Shown: positions 23,810 through 34,400 of the stretch, one piece after another
Layout: each line of letters starts with the position of its first letter
How positions within the stretch are numbered: position 1 is the first letter of the stretch
From: Stentor coeruleus
Lineage: Eukaryota > Ciliophora > Heterotrichea > Heterotrichida > Stentoridae
Assembly (NCBI GenBank): GCA_001970955.1
Contig: MPUH01000068.1
Coordinates: forward strand, 58,324-122,323
DNA length: 64,000 nt
Reading direction: 5' to 3'
Made by a program: the position numbers and the translations under genes
The notes under the pieces: generated by a model
Databases searched by the model: none
Told to the model about the DNA's origin: nothing
The model's input: only the letters and a program-made list of their open reading frames with translations

Positions 23810-24374
23810 ATATTTTATTTAATAACTAAAAATTGATTGATTTAAGTAGTATTTAAAATTATTGCGATAAAAGAGTAGTAAATTTTAACCCTAGAGTTTA
23901 TAAACATAAAATTGAATGAATTTTGTATCATAAATCAAATTATCAAGAATAAAATTGAAACAGATAGCGAAAATTTTTGATATATTAAATACAGGATTAT
24001 TTCTATAAAGTTTCAATTTAATCGTTAACTTTAATCTCTGCTGCTCTTTCAGAATACCCACTATCAAGAAATGTATTACTTAAATTTTTTGCTATAAGCT
24101 AAGGTTTTTTTAGGATATTTATTATGCTCACCATTTAAGAACAAAATTCACTTTAAAATATGCTCCATTTAACATTAATGCAACTTATGTATTGAATCTT
24201 GCCAAACTAAACCTCCACATTTCACATAAATCCTCATGTTCACACTCAAAAAATAATCCTCATCAAAAAAAAAAAATTCTTTAAAAATTATCTAATAAGC
24301 CACACAACTAAACCCATAAAAAAAAACATTATAAAAAGCATTAAAATAGATAAGAAGTTTCTCATCTAAACTTA
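23810..24374. other. AT-rich spacer, nothing recognised
   Basis: Poly-A/T runs and C/A-rich simple sequence downstream of the coiled-coil gene on the minus strand. Confidence 0.5.
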
Positions 24375-26516
24375 CTATTTGCTCTTTTCAATTATATAAT
24401 TATAATTTTTCACAAATTCTGAGTTCCTCGACTGTGCCCCAAAGACCTTGCAACTGCTATTATAAAACACATCACCTTTTAAGCCATAAAAATTATTTGG
24501 GTTAAAAGGCATCATATGTGATGATAAAGATCTTGTTTTAGTCTCACTATCCTCAATCTGCTCACTATTATATTGTATAGCAACACTAGTTCCAAGTTGC
24601 ATTGTAAGTATAGTGTTATTAGCTCTGTCGATTAATTCTATAATTTTTCCATCTCTAATAAACTGTCTTTTTTTCCCTTCTTCATCACAAGACTCATATG
24701 CTTCATAATCTCCTTTAGTCCCTAAGCCTATAGATTTTGTGTTTTCTTCATTGAAAAGATTAAGTTTTTTACTACCTTTTCTATAACTTTCTCTTTTTAC
24801 AGGGGTTTTTTTTTCTGCAGATTTCGGGCTTTCTTCAATACTATCTTTTTTGATAATCATGTTTTTCTTTATAGGAGAAGGTTTTTTGCTTGTATTTTTA
24901 TCAGGAGTTTGTTTTTTATTTATATTATTCATACCTTTATTCCTTTCAGCATATTCTAGAGTTTCTAAGGTTTCAGGGGATCGATCAAATGTTTTTTCAG
25001 GGCTATATTCCCTATACTCATCTTTTATTGAACTGCTTTTAGTTGGAGCTCTAGCTAATTCTCTATATATCAAATGAGCTTTAGTTTTTCCTTTAATCTC
25101 AGGGAAATTATTGACTTCATCTTGATTAATATCATTACTTTGACTTAAAGAACTGCTAGAATTAAAACTTGAAATACTTGCTGGGTATCGTTTACTCAAA
25201 GCTTTTTGGGGTTCCAACGATGCTGTTTCTGCATTTAACCCAAAAACAGGTTTTTTTCCATCAAACTGAATACTTTTCCTTCTATAATTTTCTATAGGAA
25301 CATTATTATATAAATATTGACGTTCATTTCTCTCACTTTCCTCACTAAGAAAGTCTTCTGATTTTGGATTTAATGCATTATCATTTGCTGAACTAATATC
25401 AGAATCATGTTTCCTTGGTGATTGAGACAGTTTTTTTATCTTCACTGCTTGTGATTGTATTTTCTCATCTTGTTTCAAAACTTCTCTTGTTTTTACTTCT
25501 AAAGCATATGAAGTTTTGATTTTTTCTGCTGAGACAAGATGCAAATCTTTTTTTAGTCCCAAAAGTTCTTTATTAGCGTTTTCAGCATCTCTTTTAGCAT
25601 TAAGCATTTCTAAAAACGCATGGTTTTTTTCCCCTTCCAACCTCTCAGCATTAGCATTTTTAATTGAAAGGTCTTGTCTTAACTGATCAATTTGCATTAA
25701 AGCGCTCTGCAAGGCAATGTTATTTTTTTCAAACTTCCCAACCAGTTCCTCAAACTGTTCTTCAGTCATAAAAGGTATATGTGTCTGTGATGATTTCACT
25801 TCCATTTTCACATCTTTTTTCAATATATTCAAAGCATTCTTCGTCGCTGACTTAAGGATTATATTATAATTTTTCTTAAACTCATAAGCAATATCCTCAG
25901 GATCAGGGGACTCTATATAAGATTCTTGCATATCTGGAGCAAGTCTTGTTTCAACCATATTCATATAAATCTCTTTTAACATACTCACAACCCCAGTCGG
26001 TTTGGAATCCATGAGTTTTTTACACCTTTGCCTTATTTCTTTTATCTCATTTTCATCAGTCCCAAACATATTTTCAACTTCACCTTTTATTCTCATTTCT
26101 TCATTAAGTTTGATTTGTTCACTGTTAGTTAAATCTTCTTTAAGTTTGTTTATGACTAAGTTTAAACTTTTGATTTTTTCGGATAATGTTTGGATTTCAT
26201 CAACTTTTTGATGAAATTTTTGAACCCAGGTTTCTTGAGTTGAGTCGTAGGTACAGAAAATTCCTTTTATCAGACGGGTTATGTTTGATGATAATCCAGG
26301 ATTATCTTTTTGAATTATTGGGAGAATATCGGAATAACAGTTTTTCCAGTAGGTCATTTTGTCAATAGAAGAGTCTTGAGATGTTTTGAAACGCAGTTCA
26401 CAGCTTTCGATGCGTTCTAGGATTTCCCAGGAACTAGATGATATGCTTAGCTTTTGACTGTCTTGAGAAGTATAGACCACTCGTGAACGTGGGGATGTAC
26501 GTAAAGAGATTTTCAT
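24375..26516 (-). CDS. Large coiled-coil protein, 713 aa, unrecognised
   Basis: N-terminal ~30 residues are basic/Ser-rich (MKISLRTSPRSRVVYTSQ). A helical region with two coiled-coil blocks follows (about 110-160 and 255-375; ERLEGEKNHAFLEMLNAKRD). The C-terminal half is a low-complexity Ser/Lys/Pro tail with SP motifs (SPRK, SPEK, SPIKK) typical of proline-directed kinase sites. The last ~100 residues look folded (AIQYNSEQIEDSETKTRSL...). No catalytic motif. A cytoskeletal or basal-body scaffold is plausible but unproven. Single exon, stop TAG. Confidence 0.75.
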   Translation of the reverse strand: MKISLRTSPRSRVVYTSQDSQKLSISSSSWEILERIESCELRFKTSQDSSIDKMTYWKNCYSDILPIIQKDNPGLSSNITRLIKGIFCTYDSTQETWVQKFHQKVDEIQTLSEKIKSLNLVINKLKEDLTNSEQIKLNEEMRIKGEVENMFGTDENEIKEIRQRCKKLMDSKPTGVVSMLKEIYMNMVETRLAPDMQESYIESPDPEDIAYEFKKNYNIILKSATKNALNILKKDVKMEVKSSQTHIPFMTEEQFEELVGKFEKNNIALQSALMQIDQLRQDLSIKNANAERLEGEKNHAFLEMLNAKRDAENANKELLGLKKDLHLVSAEKIKTSYALEVKTREVLKQDEKIQSQAVKIKKLSQSPRKHDSDISSANDNALNPKSEDFLSEESERNERQYLYNNVPIENYRRKSIQFDGKKPVFGLNAETASLEPQKALSKRYPASISSFNSSSSLSQSNDINQDEVNNFPEIKGKTKAHLIYRELARAPTKSSSIKDEYREYSPEKTFDRSPETLETLEYAERNKGMNNINKKQTPDKNTSKKPSPIKKNMIIKKDSIEESPKSAEKKTPVKRESYRKGSKKLNLFNEENTKSIGLGTKGDYEAYESCDEEGKKRQFIRDGKIIELIDRANNTILTMQLGTSVAIQYNSEQIEDSETKTRSLSSHMMPFNPNNFYGLKGDVFYNSSCKVFGAQSRNSEFVKNYNYIIEKSK

Positions 26517-26711
26517 ATTAATAGGAAAAGAAGTAGATAATTGTATTGTGAAATAATTAGAATCATCATTTTCTGGTAATAAATATACATTTTAGTTCAT
26601 TTTTAGGGTTTTTATATAATATCATAAAAAATCTTGAGCTTTATGTATATATTCTATATAATTTCATATATATAAACTTATTATATCTATTTAAAACAAC
26701 ATATCTACTTA

Positions 26712-29700
26712 CTAATTTGAAATCCCTAAGCTCATGTCCAGTTTGCTTATATCTTTTTTCTCATCACAAATAATCTTATCCGATGGTACAACTTCAATAC
26801 TCCTATTCTCAACATTTTTATCCCCATTTGTCTCATAAGCTTTATATTTCCCATGAAATGAAATATCACCAACACTAATTCTTGAATCAGCTCTTTTATG
26901 ACCATTTTTTAATTGTATTGATTCTTTAGCCATAATATCTGAATCTGTTGGCATGTATATTTTAGTCAAAGTAGTTAAAGAAATATCTATAGTACAGACT
27001 AAAAAAACATTAGCTAAAATACAAAAATAATAATAATGAGTGCCAAGTAAAGTGTAGACTGTGTGGAATGATGATGTATATGTAACAACATCGTATATGA
27101 GAATAAAAATAAAATATAAAATAATACTAAGTCCAAACATGCAGATGTAGTGGAATTTGTTCCAGAGTTTCGTATTGAGAGCAAGTTTCAGGTTTACGAT
27201 GATGATAATTGAAGAAAATGATGAGATAGAAAAACTCCATTGGTCAAAACTATGCCCTTTGGAGTTGAGGATACCTTCTTCAGATGCATAAAGAGGGATG
27301 AAAAATACTATAACTGCATGAAGGATGCCGTTTAATAACCAGATTAGGAACCTGGGTAAAGTAAAAAGCTGATTGTCTCTACCAACAGAATACACATTAG
27401 GTATACGTTTTCTAAGTTCCATTTTCTCATCATTTACATTTTCCCCTTTTGACTCCCACCTTTTTGGGACCTCATAATCTTTTTCAAACAAAGCTCTCAT
27501 AAACAAAGGTAAAGCTGTAAATACCAAATTATAAAATGTCAAATACCAATCATCATAAACTGTCTGTCCACTATATGCACAATAATGAGAAAATAAAAAT
27601 TGAGGTAGAGTAAAGACTAGATTCTTATAAAAAAAATAAAGGATCATTTCGCTTTGTCTTATATAATTAAACCTTCCATGAACAAGTAATAATTCCCATA
27701 AATATCTAAATTCCCCTAATGCATAATCACTAGCTTGTACAGCTTGAATCCCTTCTTCTCCATATAACCCAATACCAATATGTGCTTCTAATATCATAGG
27801 TACATCATTAGCTCCATCTCCAATAGATAAAGTCACTTTATTAGAATTATCTTTTATAAGCTTAACAATTTCACGTTTTTCTCCAGGAGATACTCTACAA
27901 CATATAATTGTCTTACACATATCAGCCATTTTTAAAAAATACTTTTTAGCTTTATTTGCATTTTTTTGACTATTTTGACTATTTGTGATTTCGGCAAATT
28001 TATCCCTTTTAGTTTGATCATTTGGGTCATATAAAACAATTTGTAAAGCTGACCCTTCGATTATTAGAGCTAATTGTTTATCAGGAAAATTTGTCTTGAA
28101 TTTTTTGTATGAGGATTTTAATGATTTATAACAATCTATAGCTGTTAATGATGAACATTTTTCTACTAACATGTTATCATCTATTAAAGAACAAGTTTTA
28201 CCTATGTTTTCTGCTGTTTCAAGTTTATCACCGGTTAACATCCAGAAACTAAGCCCTGCTCTTAATAAATCATTTATAGTTTCAGGAACATCATTTTGTA
28301 AAGCATCTTCTACAGCTGTACAGCCTAAGAGGTACATTTTGGTTTCTATTTCTTCTGCAACTTTAGCAACTTCAGCTTCACGGTTGTTGATTTCTGTTAT
28401 AGCCACATCGTATTTAGCTTTCCAGGCATGAAAATCTTCTTCAAGGATGTATTTGAAACTCATAACAAGAGTTCTGAAACCTCTACGGGAAAATAATTCT
28501 ACTCGTTCTTTAACCCATTCTATACTTTCTGAACGGTTGTTAGAAGAGAGTCTTTGGATTATAAAATTATCAGCACCTTTCATGAAGATCATATATTTCC
28601 CAGTCCTCTTATCTTTAAGTACCACAGACATTCTTTTCCTATCAGAATTGAACTCTAATATGCAAATCCTTTCATAGCATTCATTAACAGTTTCTGATTT
28701 TAAATTGCTTACAATCTCCAAATCCATAAGTTCAGACTTGATTTTCATTAATTTATAACCAATTCTACTAGCTGTATCAACTAATACAACATCATCAGGA
28801 CTAGGCCCTGTATATTTAATTCCTTCATCCCCATGCTCAATAATACATTCATGACACAAAGCTAAGCATTTAAGCATAAGATCAGTGATTTCTTTCTGGG
28901 TTTCAATGCATATCCCAACTTCTTCCATACAAATTTCATATCGAAGTTTTATTTCATTATCACTAAAAAGGTCATTTTCTACATTTTTATCATGAAAAGT
29001 ATACTTGATTTCTCTATCTTCATATGTAACCATAGTCTTTAAACCTAGATTAACTAGAGTACTTTGGTCTCCATAAACCCTTTTTCCTGTACAAAAAAAC
29101 TTAAACTCCATCTGATTACAAGTTAAAGTCCCTGTTTTATCACTAAAAATATGCTGAATCATACCAAGTTCTTCATTTAAACTAAAAGAACTAACTTTAC
29201 AGCATCGATCACGTTTTTCACTATACATCATAAGATCTAGCATCATAAAAAACCCTTGACCTAATTTCAATAGCTCTAAAGATATGATTAAAGATATAGG
29301 AAGCATTGTGTTTAATAGTAAAAAGTAAGTAAAATAACTTAAAAAACCTTGCATTCCCCCTTTATCATAAATATCATATGATTTCTCATATCTGATATAT
29401 ACATGTTTATGCATATTTTTACTTACCCAATATCCTGATGCTACAGCACATGATACACAAAGACAGAATTGTAGGATTATAACAACAGCAATATATCGAT
29501 TTACTTTATGTTCAATACGACTTTCTTTATATTTACGGTCCATCATATTTTGACGAAGTTTTGTATCTCCACCAGTATAGACTGATATGCCAATTGCCCA
29601 TTCGGTATTACGTAAAAAAGCACCAGCTAAAAGAAGATGAGCTTTATCTAGAGGATATTTTATTGAATGATACTCATAAGTACCTGAAAAGTTGTAAAGG

Positions 29701-30305
29701 CGAGAATTCGGGTGTTCACATTTTATAATACTCATGATACGGTTTGATTGGATTGTAGTAAAATTCCCTTGAGTATGAACAAAAGCTTGTCTAGGTTTGA
29801 GAGCTTTTTCTCCATCAAGAGAAGATGTTTCTATATAAGCTGTGCCATTATCATTAGAATTTGAAAGCATAATTATATCACAAGGGAACACCTGGTCTTT
29901 TTTGACAAGCACAACATCTCCAACTCTGATTTTTTCAAAGCAAACCTCTTGAAATGTCCCTTTTTTATATATCATTGTTGGACTATTGTTGATTTCTTTA
30001 TCACTTTTATATCTTAAATAATCTTCAATACCTTCTCTAATCATACTAACTCCAAGGACAAATACTAAAGGGGCAATTGCTGTAAAAGGTTGTAAAGGGG
30101 AGATTTGAGGTATTGATTGAAGTATAGCAGTTATAAGAAAGTATATGTTGCTAACTCTACGAAACTGGATGAATAAGGAAAATGGTAAGAAAGTTAAAAG
30201 ATTGTATTTTGTTGTCTTAACACGGTTATCAGCAAACCCTTTGTTAATCTCTGAACAATTCGCCCATATAATACGGCTTGTAGTATCTGAATTTTCAGCA
30301 GACAT
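26712..30305 (-). CDS. P4-type ATPase, phospholipid flippase
   Basis: 1197 aa, the usual length for P4-ATPases, which move phospholipids to the cytosolic leaflet and normally need a CDC50 partner. Order: cytosolic N-terminus with NRVKTTKYNLLTFLPFSLF, first membrane pair, actuator domain with SSLDGEKALKPRQ (Asp164-Glu166), MLPISLIISLELLKLGQ in M4, phosphorylation motif SDKTGTLT (Asp389), nucleotide-binding domain, GDGANDVPMI (Asp830), then six C-terminal spans. Most relatives read LDGETNLK where this has LDGEKALK; the essential Glu is kept. Short Lys/Asp-rich cytosolic tail. No introns. ATAA-ATG start context. Confidence 0.95.
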   Translation of the reverse strand: MSAENSDTTSRIIWANCSEINKGFADNRVKTTKYNLLTFLPFSLFIQFRRVSNIYFLITAILQSIPQISPLQPFTAIAPLVFVLGVSMIREGIEDYLRYKSDKEINNSPTMIYKKGTFQEVCFEKIRVGDVVLVKKDQVFPCDIIMLSNSNDNGTAYIETSSLDGEKALKPRQAFVHTQGNFTTIQSNRIMSIIKCEHPNSRLYNFSGTYEYHSIKYPLDKAHLLLAGAFLRNTEWAIGISVYTGGDTKLRQNMMDRKYKESRIEHKVNRYIAVVIILQFCLCVSCAVASGYWVSKNMHKHVYIRYEKSYDIYDKGGMQGFLSYFTYFLLLNTMLPISLIISLELLKLGQGFFMMLDLMMYSEKRDRCCKVSSFSLNEELGMIQHIFSDKTGTLTCNQMEFKFFCTGKRVYGDQSTLVNLGLKTMVTYEDREIKYTFHDKNVENDLFSDNEIKLRYEICMEEVGICIETQKEITDLMLKCLALCHECIIEHGDEGIKYTGPSPDDVVLVDTASRIGYKLMKIKSELMDLEIVSNLKSETVNECYERICILEFNSDRKRMSVVLKDKRTGKYMIFMKGADNFIIQRLSSNNRSESIEWVKERVELFSRRGFRTLVMSFKYILEEDFHAWKAKYDVAITEINNREAEVAKVAEEIETKMYLLGCTAVEDALQNDVPETINDLLRAGLSFWMLTGDKLETAENIGKTCSLIDDNMLVEKCSSLTAIDCYKSLKSSYKKFKTNFPDKQLALIIEGSALQIVLYDPNDQTKRDKFAEITNSQNSQKNANKAKKYFLKMADMCKTIICCRVSPGEKREIVKLIKDNSNKVTLSIGDGANDVPMILEAHIGIGLYGEEGIQAVQASDYALGEFRYLWELLLVHGRFNYIRQSEMILYFFYKNLVFTLPQFLFSHYCAYSGQTVYDDWYLTFYNLVFTALPLFMRALFEKDYEVPKRWESKGENVNDEKMELRKRIPNVYSVGRDNQLFTLPRFLIWLLNGILHAVIVFFIPLYASEEGILNSKGHSFDQWSFSISSFSSIIIIVNLKLALNTKLWNKFHYICMFGLSIILYFIFILIYDVVTYTSSFHTVYTLLGTHYYYFCILANVFLVCTIDISLTTLTKIYMPTDSDIMAKESIQLKNGHKRADSRISVGDISFHGKYKAYETNGDKNVENRSIEVVPSDKIICDEKKDISKLDMSLGISN

Positions 30306-31420
30306 TTATATGAAGTTTTTATATTTTATATGATTAATTTAGACAGATTTTAGGATTAAGAGTGTATGTACTGGGAAGAAGTTGTAGTATTTTGCTTGGA
30401 ATTTTGTATTATGCCTGAAATATTGTATAATTATTAAGATTTATATAATAATAGATGGAAATTATATAAGTTATTGTTTTTAGTTTTTTATGTGACCTTT
30501 TGAATAATGTTGCAAATTCATTATTTGATGTATTTTATTGTTTGAAAAGGTGTTTAATTGTTTTTTATTGTATAAATAATGATTTTATAATGATAGTTTG
30601 GATAGATTATAAATTTGGTAGTTGAAGATAGGGTATTGATTTGATTTTTATGAATTAGTAATTTCGAAATACTTCATGAGAAGTTGGAGTTGCTTAGATT
30701 ATAACAACTATGTATATCTTCTAATATTATTAACTGTAGATAAGTAATACATTCTTACCTCTAAACATACAAAAATATAAAATTCTTAAATTCTCAATAA
30801 TCTACTGACTTTCACAATTACAAAAAAGTGCACAACTACACTCAATATTTTCAAAATTCACTTCAAAATAAACCATATAGTTTAAAATCTTCATCAAAAT
30901 ACGCCAAATCTTAAAAATAAAACTATAAATCCCAATCATCATCTTCTCCTATTTATCCTTTCCCAACTCTGAATTCCCTAAAAACTCTTCCCCAACATAA
31001 TCTACATAAATCCATATTCTATTAATTAATCCATATCAAATGTCTCTAAATCCTATCATAAATTTACGCCCTGTATATTTTGTATCAGGCCTTATATCTT
31101 TCCCTGCCCATCATTCTTATTAATAATCTATTCTTTTATACTTATTCTTAAATTTCATATGCTTAACCTTCTTAACAGAAAATCATCTTCAAAAAATCTC
31201 TAATAAGTGTTTTTAATAATAAGTTTAAAGTTGAANCTCTTTCCCTGCCCATCATTCTTATTAATAATCTATTCTTTTATACTTATTCTTAAATTTCATA
31301 TGCTTAACCTTTTTAACAGAAAATCATCTTCAAAAAATCTCTAATAAGTGTTTTTAATAATAAGTTTAAAGTTGAAAATTATTGACTTATGTAAATTAAT
31401 ATATACTGGCAGTTAATAAT
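30306..31420. other. Divergent spacer with assembly seam at N31236
   Basis: Between the divergent flippase and the large coiled-coil gene, so it holds both upstream regions. About 138 bp (31098-31235) are repeated after the N (from 31239, 141-bp period) with one base difference. The real spacer is therefore about 140 bp shorter. No other feature recognised. Confidence 0.7.
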
Positions 31421-34400
31421 ATGAGAACTCAGAGAGAAATAACTTCCTTATCACCTCTTCATCGTGCCTCTGTAGCTTTACATACTAGTCTTCAGTTATC
31501 AGAACACAAGGAGCATAAGAGAAATAGAAGTTTATTATCATCAACAGCAATTAATGTCCTTTCTAGTACAAAAAAGAAATCAAACCTCACTCATTTTATC
31601 GAATCTCATGATATGAATGAAAAAATAGCTGGTCAGGTTAGGGCTTTAGCAAATTTTGTAGCCCCTGAAAAAAATCATAAGTTGGAAGAACTTATTGAAA
31701 AACAAAATGAAGATAGAAGATCAAGGCATTTAAACTTAATCAAAAAATATGAAGCTTGGGTTGAAAAGTATAATGAAGGGCTCAAAGTTAATGAAAATTC
31801 AGTATTGAAAAGATGGGATGTCTTCATTCGAGCAAGCGAAAAGGAACTTGACTCAACGATATCCGAACTTAACGAAGACAGTCTTTTACACAAAGAAATC
31901 GAATATGTTCAAAGCGCCTTTGAGAATCTAGAAAACCACACAACCCGTCGTAAAGAGGAAGCTAAAAATTTAATCCTCAGCCTTTTATCTTTAGAAAAAG
32001 ATAGAGAAAAAACCACAACTGATGCTTTGAATACCCTAAAACACAATATGATAGAAGTCGCTTTTCTTTTAGAAAGAGATATAAAAGACATAATAAACAA
32101 ATATAAAACTCAAGCTAACGAAATTGTTCTGCATAAAAAGGAACTCGCTTATCAAATAGATGAAAAAAACATCATAAGTACAGAAGAATTCCATAAAACT
32201 TATACAGAAAAGCTTAAAAACAAGTTGTCATTATGGAAAACTTTACATCATAACGATGTTCTAAGTAAATTTATTAATATAATCGACAGCAAAAAGTTCA
32301 TCAACCCTGAAGAACGTGAGAAAATCTTCAAAGATTTACAAGCCAAACAACTAGAAATATACAACATACGAATCAGAGCATCAGAAGATCTTTGTAAAAC
32401 ATCATTAAAAATCCTCACAAAGCAATTCGTTGATGAAAAAATCGAAGAACTTTCTTTGACAAACGATAAAATCCAAGAAGATTTCGATGAGATCGTCAAG
32501 AATATGTTCAATTTGCAAAAAGTTGTTTTCCAAGAAATGGAAGACCTTTTCCAAACCACCCAAGATCGATTATTCTATATAGGAGCCTATGAAAAACTTG
32601 TTTTAACTGAAATTATAGACAAGGAATGTAGAAACATAATCAATAAAAGAAAGGAAGAATGGCAGGATTTAATGAAAAAAATCATAAAATACTTAGAAGA
32701 TAGTGATACAAGGTCTCAAGAAGTTACTATAAACTGTTTGAATTTTATCAAAAATGTTGCAGGGGTTTCTGATGAACAAAAGCGAAGAAATGATGAGGAA
32801 GAAAAAAAATACCAAACGGATTTAGCTTTAAGAGGGGATTTACTAGATGAAAATGTTGAAAATTTAGAAGGGAAGTTTAATGATAAGGTTGATAGATTGA
32901 AAAGAACAATTACGGAAGATGATTTAGAAAAAGCTTTACNGGATTTACTAGATGAAAATGTTGAAAATTTAGAAGGGAAATTTAATGATAAGGTTGATAG
33001 ATTGAAAAGAACAATTACGGAAGATGATTTAGAAAAAGCTTTACAAGATACTATGGCGGTATTGGAAGAAATAGCTGTAGAACATAGGAAATATACAGAT
33101 CANCAAGATACTATGGCGGTATTGGAAGAAATAGCTGTAGAACATAGGAAATATACAGATCAAGCTTCGGATATGATATCTTTGCATAAGTATAGAATTG
33201 TTGACTCGTATTTGGTATTTGTCACTAGGATATTGGAGAAATTTGGATTAGCTTCGATTGAGAGAAAGGATGAAATTGTTGCTTTGATGAAAATAAAACG
33301 AGGGGTTAATGAAGGGAAAAAAACACCAGAAGAACCAAAAAGGCGACCTACTATAGTCAAAGAAGTTTTAGAAGTAAAAAACATCGAAATAGAAGAAATC
33401 GAGATCCTTGGGCGGAAGTGGCTAGTCCACAGACCTCTTAACGACATAATAAAAGAGCTCCTTTTCACTGAAGAAGATAAAGAAAAAGAAATCCAAAGAA
33501 AACTCCGAGAAGAAGAAAAACGCAAAGAAGAAGAAAGAAAAGCTCAAGAAGAAGCTCAGAAGAAAGAAGAATCTAAAAAACTAAAAACAAAGCCAACAAT
33601 AAGATTTGAAGAACCTAAAAAAGATACGACATCCGCATTGTCAACATTAGAAAATGATGAAGATCAAGGACAATGTCCAATAGACCCAGAAGGTCATCTC
33701 TGTTTATTAGATACACTACATATAACCTCACACTTTTTAACATCAATATTGACAAAATTACATGTCGAATTCACAGTTTTTATATCAGAAACTGAGTCTT
33801 TAGCAATAAATTCAGCTAATGAATCAGACAATATAATGCTTGAACAAATAAGGGAAGAACTTGATGAAAAACTTAGATTTTTATGGCCTAGAAAAGGGAA
33901 ACTTGAAGTTAATGAATATAGTACAAGAAGTTTAGAAATAAAAAGGCATCATAATCGATGGGATAGGTTTATAAGCGAAATTTTACCGAAAAAAGATCAA
34001 CATAATAAAGAATTTGCCCAGTTACATAAGGAATTTACTGAAATGCTCATTAAATATAAAAAAGATCAGGATGCGATAAGATTACAACTACCAAAGACAA
34101 ATAGTATTGCAGAATTCCAAGGGCTAATGAGGAAAAATAAAGATTATGAGCAGCAGTTGTATCAGAAAGGTATGGAAATAATTGATAAAATGCAAAATCT
34201 TGCAATAGGAGAAGTAGAAAAACTTATGGTTTCGTTTGATGATTTTTTGACTGGTCTTCAGCTTTTTGAAAAAGGTGGAGATTATGGAATAACAGAAGTT
34301 GAATATTATAGGGACAAAGCTAAAATTATATGTAATGAACTAGTAAATGAGCAAAGTAAAAGAAAAGACATGATTGAATCTTTAAAAAAAAAGTTTGAAA

